Positions 26,649-35,821 of a stretch of 64,000 bases of DNA are shown here, piece after piece. The position numbers and the translations under genes are program-made. Location of the stretch: assembly GCF_021389955.1 (NCBI RefSeq), contig NZ_CP089980.1:3219001-3283000 (forward strand), written 5' to 3'. The notes under the pieces are model-generated. The model saw only the letters and a program-made list of their open reading frames with translations, was not told where the DNA came from and made no database searches. Position 1 is the first letter of the stretch. Every line of letters begins with the position of its first letter. Source of the DNA: Fulvivirga maritima. GTDB lineage: Bacteria; Bacteroidota; Bacteroidia; Cytophagales; Cyclobacteriaceae.

Positions 26649-27083
26649 TTATTTCAAGTATTTTTGCGCTTTGTTCTTTAGCATTTCTCTGTCAGCTGTG
26701 ATTGAAGGATCACTGAATATTTTAGATGACAGCTCTGCGATAACCTTTTTCTTGTATCCAAGTCTTTCTGCGATATCCTGGCAAAATACGATTTCACTTT
26801 TGAATACTTGTCCGTCTACTTTCATCAATTGAACTACATGATATAAGTGTTCAAATTTTTGATCAGGAGTTAACATACTTAAGTCACCTATTGGTCTTTC
26901 AGGATTTTTAAGCATCTCATCTATTTCTTCTTTGGTAACTCCGTTAGACTGGCCAATGATCTGAATAAGCTTCGCTTCTTTTTCTGCAACCTCATTGTCA
27001 CTAGCTGCTAATTGTATAAGCACGTTTAGTTGTTCCTTAACCATGTTAGTAAAGTTATTTGGGTTGTATTCTGTTGTTTCCAT
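26649..27083 (-). CDS. TerB-family protein
   Basis: A 144-residue all-helical cytosolic protein. LIQLAASDNEVAEKEAKLI and VQLMKVDGQVFKSEI are the two acidic metal-binding-like helices of the TerB fold (tellurite-resistance/DjlA-like), followed by FCQDIAERLGY. The role is unknown. No other ter gene is nearby, so a tellurite phenotype should not be assumed. Confidence 0.85.
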   Translation of the reverse strand: METTEYNPNNFTNMVKEQLNVLIQLAASDNEVAEKEAKLIQIIGQSNGVTKEEIDEMLKNPERPIGDLSMLTPDQKFEHLYHVVQLMKVDGQVFKSEIVFCQDIAERLGYKKKVIAELSSKIFSDPSITADREMLKNKAQKYLK

Positions 27084-27309
27084 TAAAGTTATTAAATAAA
27101 GTAGTTACAAGATAATTAAACTTCAGATTATTATGCAGTTAATAGCACTCTTGATTTAAGAGTTTAATCAAGTGCCTAAAACCGTTGAGATTATAATATA
27201 TATCTTAATTTATATGATAAGGTAAGCGCTATTTTTTTTGAATTAACGGTTTAGCGTATATTAGAGAGTAGAACCTATGATGATGTAGGAGGCTATATTT
27301 GTTTACATG

Positions 27310-27331
27310 CAACCTTGAGTGAAGGAGGTTG
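27310..27331 (+). promoter_or_regulatory. hairpin in the leader of the DUF2807 gene
   Basis: CAACCT (27310-27315) pairs with AGGTTG (27326-27331), with GAAGGAGG inside the folded part, about 32-53 bases before ATG 27363. A role in translation or mRNA stability is possible. The 279 bases between 27084 and 27362 hold nothing else I can support. Confidence 0.25.
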
Positions 27332-27362
27332 TCTTTGAAATAAATATAAAATACGCTTAACA

Positions 27363-28052
27363 ATGAATAGAATTAAAATGATAGTGCCTGTATTAATATC
27401 ATTTATGATGGTATTGTCGGCTCAGGGGCAAGATGTAGAGGAGAGAGAGTTGGGAAGTTTTCATGAGATTCGAACCGGCCAGGCTATAGATGTTTATCTG
27501 CAAAAAGGAAACAAGGAAAGTGTGAAAATAGAAGCCAGAGGGATAGATTTGGATGATGTGGTGACCAATATTTCTGGAGGAAGATTGAAAATTGAATTGG
27601 AGGATGGCCATTTCCGTAATCATTCAGTGAAGGTGTATGTCACTTATGTAAACCTAGATGGTATTTCGGCTAGTTCAGCCTCTAGTGTATATGGCAAAGA
27701 TCAAATAGAAGGAGAAAGCATGGATATCAGAGTATCAAGTGCGGCTGATGTCTCAGTCTCTGTGGCGGTAAACAGTTTAGAGGTGTCGGTTTCCAGTTCT
27801 GGAGATCTTGATTTGAAAGGCACTGCCAACGAAGTAGAAATTACAGCCAGCAGTGCGGGAGGTATAGATGCCTATGACCTAAAAGGTAAACGTGTGCAGG
27901 CCAGGGTCAGTAGTGCTGGTAGTGCTAAGGTGTATGCTGTAGAAGAAATTGATGCCCATGCATCTAGCGCAGGTAGTATTCGGTATAGAGGAAATCCTCA
28001 AAAATCTCAGACTAACACCAGTAGTGGAGGGTCCGTGAGAAAGTCAGACTAA
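27363..28052 (+). CDS. DUF2807 (head GIN domain) secreted protein
   Basis: A 229-residue protein with a signal peptide ending in SAQGQ. A putative auto-transporter-adhesin-like head GIN domain starts with SFHEIRTGQAIDVYLQKG. It shows the repeated serine-rich turns of the family (ISASSASSVYG, IRVSSAADVSV, EVSVSSSGDLDL, ITASSAGGIDAY, ARVSSAGSAKVY, HASSAGSIRY). These stack as a right-handed beta-helix. Likely periplasmic or surface-exposed; function unknown. Confidence 0.88.
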   Translation: MNRIKMIVPVLISFMMVLSAQGQDVEERELGSFHEIRTGQAIDVYLQKGNKESVKIEARGIDLDDVVTNISGGRLKIELEDGHFRNHSVKVYVTYVNLDGISASSASSVYGKDQIEGESMDIRVSSAADVSVSVAVNSLEVSVSSSGDLDLKGTANEVEITASSAGGIDAYDLKGKRVQARVSSAGSAKVYAVEEIDAHASSAGSIRYRGNPQKSQTNTSSGGSVRKSD

Positions 28053-28556
28053 ACACAGACCTCCCATATATGCTCTTCAGAAAACCGTTTTAATACGCTC
28101 CTCCTGAAGGTTAAGCTCTAAGTTAGTAACAGCATCATCAAAATGCTTCATATAAGAACTATCCACAGTTTTACTCATGGACTTTCTAATGCTCCAACTG
28201 GTTTTTTTTAGTGAAAAGTTAATCATAACAGAAAATGTTTTATTCCTAAGGTGAAAAAATGATATATTTTTCTCTTTGCCTTCAAAGACAACAAAACGAC
28301 CACTAGGTTTCCGTACAAACGCAAAAAATATAATGTTTGGTATTAGTTATACGATTACCGGAAGTATATGCAGTTAATTAGTAACATTTCCATACAAATG
28401 GTAGTAGTAAAAAAAGCGCATCAGGATTGAGATCCTGAAATATTATCCCGTCAGCCAGTGCTGTTTTGTAAATTTCTGCAAAAGTAATACGTTATATGGA
28501 TCTATGGTAGTTTGTGCCTTTCTTTTATATTTTTGTGGGATATTAATATTGGAAAT
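28053..28556. other. 500-base intergenic region without a firm gene
   Basis: The largest stretch without a gene in the window. It contains an open minus-strand frame (see 28077-28226) and a 7-bp palindrome TCAGGAT/ATCCTGA at 28421-28438 with a TGAG loop. A TATTTTTG at 28528-28535, just before the deaminase gene, matches the -7 promoter consensus but has no -33 element at the right distance. Nothing else is recognisable. Confidence 0.5.
28077..28226 (-). CDS. possible small protein or gene remnant
   Basis: From ATG 28226 the minus strand encodes 49 residues (MINFSLKKTSWSIRKSM, then SKTVDSSYMKHFDDAVTN to the end QEERIKTVF). The frame stays open upstream to about 28346 without a start codon, giving a protein-like stretch of about 90 codons (FVRKPSGRFVVFEGKEK within it). 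It has no ribosome-binding site and no recognised family. It may be the 3' remnant of a lost gene. Confidence 0.3.
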   Translation of the reverse strand: MINFSLKKTSWSIRKSMSKTVDSSYMKHFDDAVTNLELNLQEERIKTVF

Positions 28557-29033
28557 ATGACAGAGAGAGATCTTGAGTTTATGTCTCGAGCTATTGCATT
28601 AGCAGAAGAGGGGATGACAAAAGGAGCGGGTGGCCCTTTTGGTGCAGTAGTAGTGAAAGATGGCGAAATAGTAGCTGAAGGGTATAATATGGTTACGTCT
28701 ACTAACGACCCTACTGCCCATGCAGAAGTGACAGCCATAAGAGAGGCCTGCAAGAAATTAGGCACTTTTCAATTAACAGATTGTGTTATTTATACTTCCT
28801 GTGAGCCATGCCCTATGTGCCTTGGTGCTATATATTGGGCTCGTCCTAAAAAGGTTTATTATGGTTGTACAAGAGAAGATGCAGCGGCCATTGAATTCGA
28901 TGATCAATTTGTGTATGAAGAGATAGCCAAGCCCATGGAGAGCCGAGGGATAGACTTTATTAATGTGGAAAGAAGTGCTGCCCAGCAAGTGTTTAAAAAG
29001 TGGAAAGAAAAGGACGACAAAATCAGTTATTAA
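28557..29033 (+). CDS. nucleoside/guanine deaminase-like (CMP/dCMP deaminase fold)
   Basis: A 158-residue cytosolic zinc deaminase from ATG 28557; earlier in-frame codons back to 28512 read like noncoding sequence. The zinc site is HAEV with the catalytic Glu, plus CEPCPMC. GGPFGAVVVKDGEIVAEG, DPTAHAEVTAIR, YTSCEPCPMCLGAIYWAR and FDDQFVYEEIAKP match guanine-deaminase-like proteins of Bacteroidota. It should deaminate a purine base or nucleoside. It is convergent with the subtilase gene, nine bases apart. Confidence 0.9.
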   Translation: MTERDLEFMSRAIALAEEGMTKGAGGPFGAVVVKDGEIVAEGYNMVTSTNDPTAHAEVTAIREACKKLGTFQLTDCVIYTSCEPCPMCLGAIYWARPKKVYYGCTREDAAAIEFDDQFVYEEIAKPMESRGIDFINVERSAAQQVFKKWKEKDDKISY

Positions 29034-29042
29034 AAAGAGTCG

Positions 29043-32000
29043 TTACTCTTTGATTAATTTCTGAGTTGCTGTGTGATCTTTATATTTCAACTTAACTACA
29101 TACAACCCTTTTTGAAGGTGAGATATGTTCATTTCAGACTCACCTTTCATTTTTGTTTGCACAAGCTGCCCGCCAGTTGTATAAATAGTAGCTTCACTTT
29201 CTGCTTGTGAAAACCTTAAAATATCGCTAGCAGGATTAGGATGAAAAGTTATTTCATTAGCCAATTGAGGATCAATACTACTTACCAGCGTAGCAAGATG
29301 AATTATGGTGCTAAATTCATCATAACAACCTAAGTCATTGCTAACTATTAGGTTCAATTCATGATCTATATTGGGTGCTAATATAAATTCAGGGTCAGAC
29401 TCAAGGCTTACCGTGTCTCCATTTAGCTGCCAGGTAAAGGAGTCAGCATTGATACTCATATTATTAATTCCAATGCCCTCATCAGTATAAAAGGTGTCGT
29501 AGAAAGCTTTGGGTTGAAGAAATTTTATTTCTATCTGACTAGCTTGGCTTTCTAGTAAACCATCTACCCCTGTAACATATAAAACAGTGTCTTTATTGAT
29601 ATTCTGAAAAGAGAATTGATTGCCTTTATGGATAAGCTGAGACTGTGCGGCATCATTATAAAAGTAGAAAAGCTCTCCGTTACTAGGAGAAATGGTAATA
29701 GAACTTTCATTACATAAGCTGATGTCTTCTAAAGCAGGTCTGGCTGAAGCTGTAGGCGTTATAAAGGCTTCGCTTCTTTCATAACAACCTAATTCATCTT
29801 CTGCCAATAAGGTTACTGCCAGTGTGCTGGGTGACAAGCTGTAGTCTAGTGATAGGTCTGTATTGGCTCCTTCTTCTATTCCATTAATAAACCAGCTATA
29901 TGAAGTTTCATTACTACAGTCGCTTTTGAAGTTTAAAAGCTTTTTCTTTTCCAGATTTAATGTGTCTAGTGAGTAATTAAAGGCAGCTTCTAACTTACTA
30001 ATGTTAATGCGAACCGCTTTGGCATTACTTTCATAGGTAGAATCAATGCTGGTTACATAAATAATAGTGTCATTCGGCAGATTATTTAAGTATAAGTTAT
30101 TACCTGTGTAGAATTTATTAGTGAGTTGAGCATCGCTATAAAAATTTAATAGAGAGGCATTGGTAGCGGTAAGCGTTGTTTCTTCATTCCTACATAAGTT
30201 TTTGTCTTCTATATTAGGCGTGTTACTTCTATAACTTACTTCCAGCGATTTAGTAGTGCTTTCTATACAACCCAGGTCGTTAGTAGCCGTCAAAGAGATG
30301 GAGTAGCTTCCGGTTTCATGATAGTTCATAATTGGGTTTTGGCTGTTAGAAGTATAGCCATTGCCAAAGTTCCATTTCCAGCTTACAGCATCTATACTTA
30401 AGTCAGTGAAAGTAGCCTTAGTGTTCTCTGTTTCGTCTAAAAGAAGTGGATCAGGATTAATAGAAAAATCAGTTTTCACCAGTTTTGGTGCTGCTTGAAC
30501 TGTGAAAATATCAGATTCTAATTCAGAATCTTCATTACGAACATAATACTTCTGAGGTGCATTCAGTACGCCTGAGCTAATAGATTCTCCTATATAAACC
30601 AGATTTTGTAATTCAGGATCTGAGTAAAAGGAATAGATCTCCCCAGTGGGTGGATTTATTATAGTGCTTTCGCCCAGACAAGCATAAGCAGTGTAGAGCA
30701 CCGGCGGGTTTGATAAATAAGAGTTGTATTTAACTTTTGCATCCTGAATATTGGTTATCAGATCACTTAGTGTATTGGCAGCTGAAATGACCAAAGTTAC
30801 TTTTTGAGATTTTTTTGCTGCTATAGATATGGTTGCCCCGTTTATTTGTGACACATCATTACCTGTGTTAGCTGTGCCTGCTTCAGTGATGCTAATTCCC
30901 TGAGATAAAAAATCGTATAAAGTCGCTTCTTCTATTAATGGGCGTAGGTCACTGCTGTTACCATTGAAATTTTTATTGTCTAGGGCTGTAAAAATAGGTT
31001 GATCTCCCTTTAGTAAAGCTACTCCAGCATACAGGTTATGGTTTACATTATCTTGAGCATACCCTAATAGATTCTCCTGATCCCAATGAATGGAATTGTA
31101 GTTTTTATTACCCAAAACCCAATCAGTGAATAGCCCTACATGAACGTTGTTAATATCTTGTGAGCTGGTATTAGTGATTCTGTATTGCAAAATAAAATAA
31201 TCTTGGTCTGCGTATGCCAGCGTTTTTTGTTCAATATTAAAAGGGCTTGTAGGGTCACTATAAGCGTTTCTGATATCAACATCGGCCTCAGAATTTTTGT
31301 ATAGCTTTATGTTAGTATCAGTAATGAAGTCATGATTTCTCTGGTAAGTAAAAAGGTTGGTGGGCATGTTATCAGACAAGCTGCTGCCATCATAAGCCAG
31401 GCCAATTCCAATGTTATCAAGTATGCGTTGATTTTGATAAGTGAGACCTACACCTTCTGCCTGACCGTCATATTTGTAACCAAGATTCCCATTACTCACT
31501 AAAGTGAAAGACATCTGATTATTGGTTACAGTGAGGTAATCCGGTGAACTGGTGATAGTTATATTTTGAAAGTCTGAATAAGCACCTCCCGAAAAGTCAA
31601 TACGAAATGAAAGGGTAGTGTTAGGGGGTAAATCATCATTGAGAATTACTTGAAAAGGAGATGATGTGTTGGAGGTTTTACTTAAAGTGCCTAAAGAACC
31701 TATTTTAAAAGAGTTTTTAATAATGGTTATATAAGGAGAATTAGATGATAATGTGGCAGTAGTGGCTGCATCAGAGGTAGCCAAGTAATTAATAAAATCA
31801 AGGCTCATGCTTACAGTATCTCCATGAAACATATAGTTTCCGAATCCATTATTGTAACTAAAGTCTGTAACACGTATGGATGGACATGTATTATCTGTTA
31901 AAGCCCTTAACATGTTTAAACGGCCTTTCCCTAATTGCCCTTTGAAAGAGGCATTTTTAGCATAAATGTCATCAGCTGTTACCCTCACTTTTTCCATAGC

Positions 32001-33248
32001 CTGAATAGCATTGAATTGAGGAAAACGGCTTCTTACCAAGGCTACAGCGGCTGCCACTATTGGAGATGATAATGAGGTTCCATTGATATGTTGGTAATCA
32101 TCATTCATGCTGGTGGTGTAAATGGCTTGTCCTGGAGCCACTATGTCTACATAATTACTAAAGGTAGCGAAGGTGGCTTTTTGATCATTGTTATTTGTTG
32201 AGCTGACGGATAGGACATTATCAAAAGAGGCAGGGTAGAAGTCCAGTTCTGCAGGGGTATTGCCTGCTGCGGCTATTACAGCGGCATCTTTTTCTAAAAC
32301 GGCATAGTTTATAATATCTTGTCCGTATTTACTATAAGTACCAGGATCTCCCCAGGACAAATTGATCACCTTGCAACCTAAATCAGCCGCAAGGGCTATA
32401 GCTTCATAACCTTGGTAAAAGGAGCCTGAGCCACTTCTATATATTTTAATAGGCAAAAACTTAGTGTTGAATCCTACGCCAGCTATTCCTATACCATTGT
32501 TTGCACTGGCAGATGCTGCACCAGCTACACGAGTGCCATGATCCTGTGTGTCAGCTTGTGGCAGATTGTCATTATTAGCAATATCCCAGCCTGCATAATT
32601 ATCTATAAGACCATCGTTATCATCATCAATCCCATTGATAGGGTCATTGTAATTGTATTTAATATTATCCACCAGGTCTTCATGATCCATATCCACACCT
32701 GTGTCTAATATGCCTATTACCATAGAGGTATCTCCTCTCTCCAAATTCCAGGCATCATAAGCTTTTATAATATCCAGATAGGTTTGTTTGCCGGTAGGTG
32801 TAGCTGCTTCAGGATCATTAGGAACGTATAGTGGACGAGGAGTGAAATAGGGCTCCGCATACTCCACTTCATCCGATTCAAGAAGCTTGTTAATGGCTTG
32901 TATCAGATTGGTTTTTTTTGTGATATTAACCTTGTAGATGTTATCAAGAGTACTTTTGGAGGAAGCGCTTCTGGCTGTAGCCGATGATGTGCTTTTTTTA
33001 GGAAAGGCAAGCGCTTTTGTTTCAATGTCTTTTCCCAGGATGCGATCAATTATTTCTGGCGAGGCTACTGTGCTTCCAGTAGAAGTTCTGCCAGATGAAT
33101 TGCTATTCACTCTAAGCTTCACCACTATTACTGAAGGCTCATAGTCTTCAGTTTTTATTGTTTCCGGTAATTTATATGTTCTTTGCTGACCAAAGCCCAT
33201 ATAGGAAACAAATATCCATCCCAGTAAAATAATCAATCTTCTCACCAC
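29043..33248 (-). CDS. secreted S8 subtilisin-like protease with PKD domain and T9SS sorting domain
   Basis: A 1401-residue secreted protease. It has a signal peptide (1-21), a propeptide to about 145, and a peptidase S8 domain with D182 (ILDTGVD), H237 (DHGTRVAG), oxyanion N330 (AAAGN) and S392 (NGTSLSSP). A long beta region follows, then a PKD-like domain (SWKWNFGNGYTSNSQNP), Ig-like repeats with conserved Cys, and a C-terminal T9SS type A sorting domain (FHPNPASDILRF, QKGLYVVKLKY). Export by the Por system and attachment or release at the cell surface are inferred. The start is GTG 33248 or 33245; the nearby ATG is out of frame. Likely a proteolytic nutrient-acquisition enzyme. Confidence 0.93.
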   Translation of the reverse strand: MVRRLIILLGWIFVSYMGFGQQRTYKLPETIKTEDYEPSVIVVKLRVNSNSSGRTSTGSTVASPEIIDRILGKDIETKALAFPKKSTSSATARSASSKSTLDNIYKVNITKKTNLIQAINKLLESDEVEYAEPYFTPRPLYVPNDPEAATPTGKQTYLDIIKAYDAWNLERGDTSMVIGILDTGVDMDHEDLVDNIKYNYNDPINGIDDDNDGLIDNYAGWDIANNDNLPQADTQDHGTRVAGAASASANNGIGIAGVGFNTKFLPIKIYRSGSGSFYQGYEAIALAADLGCKVINLSWGDPGTYSKYGQDIINYAVLEKDAAVIAAAGNTPAELDFYPASFDNVLSVSSTNNNDQKATFATFSNYVDIVAPGQAIYTTSMNDDYQHINGTSLSSPIVAAAVALVRSRFPQFNAIQAMEKVRVTADDIYAKNASFKGQLGKGRLNMLRALTDNTCPSIRVTDFSYNNGFGNYMFHGDTVSMSLDFINYLATSDAATTATLSSNSPYITIIKNSFKIGSLGTLSKTSNTSSPFQVILNDDLPPNTTLSFRIDFSGGAYSDFQNITITSSPDYLTVTNNQMSFTLVSNGNLGYKYDGQAEGVGLTYQNQRILDNIGIGLAYDGSSLSDNMPTNLFTYQRNHDFITDTNIKLYKNSEADVDIRNAYSDPTSPFNIEQKTLAYADQDYFILQYRITNTSSQDINNVHVGLFTDWVLGNKNYNSIHWDQENLLGYAQDNVNHNLYAGVALLKGDQPIFTALDNKNFNGNSSDLRPLIEEATLYDFLSQGISITEAGTANTGNDVSQINGATISIAAKKSQKVTLVISAANTLSDLITNIQDAKVKYNSYLSNPPVLYTAYACLGESTIINPPTGEIYSFYSDPELQNLVYIGESISSGVLNAPQKYYVRNEDSELESDIFTVQAAPKLVKTDFSINPDPLLLDETENTKATFTDLSIDAVSWKWNFGNGYTSNSQNPIMNYHETGSYSISLTATNDLGCIESTTKSLEVSYRSNTPNIEDKNLCRNEETTLTATNASLLNFYSDAQLTNKFYTGNNLYLNNLPNDTIIYVTSIDSTYESNAKAVRINISKLEAAFNYSLDTLNLEKKKLLNFKSDCSNETSYSWFINGIEEGANTDLSLDYSLSPSTLAVTLLAEDELGCYERSEAFITPTASARPALEDISLCNESSITISPSNGELFYFYNDAAQSQLIHKGNQFSFQNINKDTVLYVTGVDGLLESQASQIEIKFLQPKAFYDTFYTDEGIGINNMSINADSFTWQLNGDTVSLESDPEFILAPNIDHELNLIVSNDLGCYDEFSTIIHLATLVSSIDPQLANEITFHPNPASDILRFSQAESEATIYTTGGQLVQTKMKGESEMNISHLQKGLYVVKLKYKDHTATQKLIKE

Positions 33249-33384
33249 ATCACTTTTTTCATTTATTTATATCATTTTTCTTACATAGGTAAACCATCTG
33301 TGAGAAAAAATATTTCCATCTAAAACGATTGCAGTAAATGCCTTTAAAACCTTAACTTAGATAAGGGACTAACAAAAAATAGGT

Positions 33385-35049
33385 ATGGAATTATTTAATA
33401 AGTATAAAAATCTCTTAGAAACAGCTATTAAGGCTGTTCATGAAAGGACTTTTTTTGCCGCATTTCCTGAGCATCCGTCACCTAAAATATACGGAGAAAC
33501 AGCAGATGAAGAAGGCCTCCAAAATTATGAATCACACTTAGGGAAACAGTTCGATGAACTATTACAGGAGGGAGCAACAAGCTGGAGTGGATCGGAGGAA
33601 TCACCATACCTTAAGGAGTCTTTAAATATTACTTATCCGGTTACGCCTGTAGAGGTTTTAATTGATAATTCAGAAAAGGCTTTTGAACAGTGGAGAAAAG
33701 TTACGTTAGAGCGACGAGCAGGTATATTGCTAGAATCTTTAGAGCAAATTAAAAAACGTTTTTTCGAAATAGCCTATGCTACCATGCATACTACAGGTCA
33801 AGGGTATATGATGGCTTTTCAGGCATCTGGTCCTCATGCAGCAGATAGAGCTCTGGAGGCTGTGGCGGCTGGTTATGAGGAGCTGAAGCGCTTTCCGCGT
33901 TCTGCCTTTTGGGTTAAGCCAATGGGGAAGTTTAATATCCAGTTAGAAAAGGAATGGAGAGCTGTGTCAAAAGGAATTGGAGTGGTGATAGGCTGCTCTA
34001 CCTTCCCCACCTGGAATTCAGTGCCTGGGCTTTTTGCTGATCTAATAACAGGAAATACTGCCATAGCTAAGCCACACCCTGGGGCGGTATTGCCCATGGC
34101 TATAGTGGTGGCAGAAATTCAAAAAACATTAAATAATAATGGTTTTGACCCTCATGTATGTCAATTGGCGATAGATAATGAAACCGCACTTATTAGTAAA
34201 GACTTGGCCGAAAATGATAAGGTGAAAGTGATAGATTTTACTGGTAATTCGGAGTTTGGTGCTTATCTGGAAAATTTAAAAGGGAAACAGGTGTTTACCG
34301 AAAAAACAGGGGTTAACTCTGTGATTTTAGATTCTGTGGATGATATAGATAAAGTGGCTGCTAACTTGAGTTTTGCCCTTTGTTTATACTCAGGGCAGAT
34401 GTGTACCGCTCCACAAAATTTTTATGTGCCTGAAAATGGCATTAGTACCCCAGAGGGTAAAGTTACTTTTGATGAATTTGCTGAGAAAATGAAAGAGCAT
34501 ATTCAGCTGCTTACAGGTAATTCAAAAGCAGCGCCATTTGTGCTGGGAGCTATTCAAAATGAAAAGACCTATAAGCGCTTGGCAGAGGTAGAGCAGAGTG
34601 GGAAATTATTGTTGAAATCGACCGTATTGGATAATCCAATGTTTAAGAATGCTCGAACGGCTACTCCTGTTGTATTAGAAGTGAAGGCAGAAGATAAAGA
34701 CTTATATGGTCAGGAATTGTTTGGACCAATAGCCTTAATTATAAAAACTAAAAACACGGATCATTCTATTGAGCTAGCTAAGGAACTGGCTATGACTCAG
34801 GGGGCGATCTCTTGTGGCGCATATACCACTGATCCTGATGTGAAGGAAAAAATAGCAGATCAGATGGCTTTGGCGGCTACGCCGGTGTCTTTTAATTTAA
34901 CAGGAGCTATTTATATGAATCAAAATGCGGGATTTAGTGATTTTCATGTTACGGGGGGTAATCCTGCAGGTAATGCTTCTTTTACTAATCCTGAGTATAT
35001 CATAAAACGCTTTACCTGGGTAGGACACCGCGAACCGGCTCAGATTTAG
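33385..35049 (+). CDS. paaN: phenylacetic acid degradation protein PaaN (aldehyde dehydrogenase family)
   Basis: A 554-residue protein with the aldehyde dehydrogenase fold and catalytic C340 in SGQMCTAPQN. The PaaN-specific N-terminus is present (ERTFFAAFPEHPSPKIYGE), as is GVVIGCSTFPTWNSVPGLFADLITGN. It is thought to oxidise the ring-opened semialdehyde of phenylacetyl-CoA catabolism. The MaoC-type hydratase gene downstream would supply the ring-opening half, so the pair resembles a split PaaZ. No other paa gene is in the window. Confidence 0.88.
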   Translation: MELFNKYKNLLETAIKAVHERTFFAAFPEHPSPKIYGETADEEGLQNYESHLGKQFDELLQEGATSWSGSEESPYLKESLNITYPVTPVEVLIDNSEKAFEQWRKVTLERRAGILLESLEQIKKRFFEIAYATMHTTGQGYMMAFQASGPHAADRALEAVAAGYEELKRFPRSAFWVKPMGKFNIQLEKEWRAVSKGIGVVIGCSTFPTWNSVPGLFADLITGNTAIAKPHPGAVLPMAIVVAEIQKTLNNNGFDPHVCQLAIDNETALISKDLAENDKVKVIDFTGNSEFGAYLENLKGKQVFTEKTGVNSVILDSVDDIDKVAANLSFALCLYSGQMCTAPQNFYVPENGISTPEGKVTFDEFAEKMKEHIQLLTGNSKAAPFVLGAIQNEKTYKRLAEVEQSGKLLLKSTVLDNPMFKNARTATPVVLEVKAEDKDLYGQELFGPIALIIKTKNTDHSIELAKELAMTQGAISCGAYTTDPDVKEKIADQMALAATPVSFNLTGAIYMNQNAGFSDFHVTGGNPAGNASFTNPEYIIKRFTWVGHREPAQI

Positions 35050-35168
35050 AGGTGAAAGTGGCTCTTATGTGCCTTTTTGAGTGTTGCAATAGGTATAGTT
35101 TTGAAGATTTTTAAAAGTTTTACGTAATATTGACCATTCAAAATTTTAAAACTTACTAGTACAACATT

Positions 35169-35633
35169 ATGGAAAAAGTAATCATAAACAATCACGCAGA
35201 ATTTGAAGAATTTATCGGAAAAGAAATAGGTGTTTCTGATTACTTAAAAATTAACCAGGAGCAGATCAATCAGTTTGCTGAAGCCACTCTTGATCCTCAG
35301 TGGATTCATATTGACCCTAAAAGAGCAGCAACTGAGAGTCCTTTTAAGTCTACAATAGCGCATGGATACCTTACTGTAGCAGTTGCTCCTTACTTGTGGA
35401 AGCAAATTGCTGAATTCAGAAATGTAAAGATGATGATCAATTATGGTATTGAAAAGTTAAGATTCAATCAGCCAGTATTGGTAGATAGTGAGGTGCGTCT
35501 GGTAGCTAAGTTGGAGTCTTTGGCCAATCTAAGAGGTGTAAGTAAGGCTCAATTACATGTAACTTTAGAAATTAAAGGAAATCCGAAGCCTGCATTCACC
35601 GGTCTATTGGTATTTCTTTACCACTTTGAGTAG
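35169..35633 (+). CDS. MaoC-family enoyl-CoA hydratase
   Basis: A 154-residue single hot-dog domain. The catalytic segment has D and H in ATLDPQWIHIDPKRA, followed by SPFKSTIAHGYLT, the usual MaoC signature. It hydrates an enoyl-CoA or, with PaaN, could hydrolyse oxepin-CoA. It lies 119 bases after paaN with no terminator between them. The physiological substrate is inferred from that neighbour only. Confidence 0.88.
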   Translation: MEKVIINNHAEFEEFIGKEIGVSDYLKINQEQINQFAEATLDPQWIHIDPKRAATESPFKSTIAHGYLTVAVAPYLWKQIAEFRNVKMMINYGIEKLRFNQPVLVDSEVRLVAKLESLANLRGVSKAQLHVTLEIKGNPKPAFTGLLVFLYHFE

Positions 35634-35821
35634 TAAGAGGTTAGCGCTCATTTTTTTGTTTTTATAAGGTAATTGTTCTTCAGAATGAGAATCTGGTAAA
35701 TAATAAAATCTAAGGGTTTTATTTATTTCTGGATCATGTACTTTTTGGATTTATTTTATATTACTGAATATTTAAAAAATTATATAAATTCAGTTATTAA
35801 ATAATTTAAATCCTAAACCTC

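Noticed and set aside
26649-27083. Tellurite-resistance operon
   Set aside because: Only a lone TerB-like protein is present; terC, terD or terE are absent.
28421-28438. TCAGGAT/ATCCTGA hairpin as a terminator
   Set aside because: On the minus strand a T-run follows, but no minus-strand gene lies upstream of it, and on the plus strand there is no T-run.
29043-33248. Open frames on the opposite strand of the subtilase gene
   Set aside because: They are shadows of a long, well-supported gene and show no domain.
33248-33250. ATG at 33250 as start of the subtilase
   Set aside because: It is out of frame with the signal peptide and meets TGA after two codons; GTG 33248 or 33245 keeps the frame.
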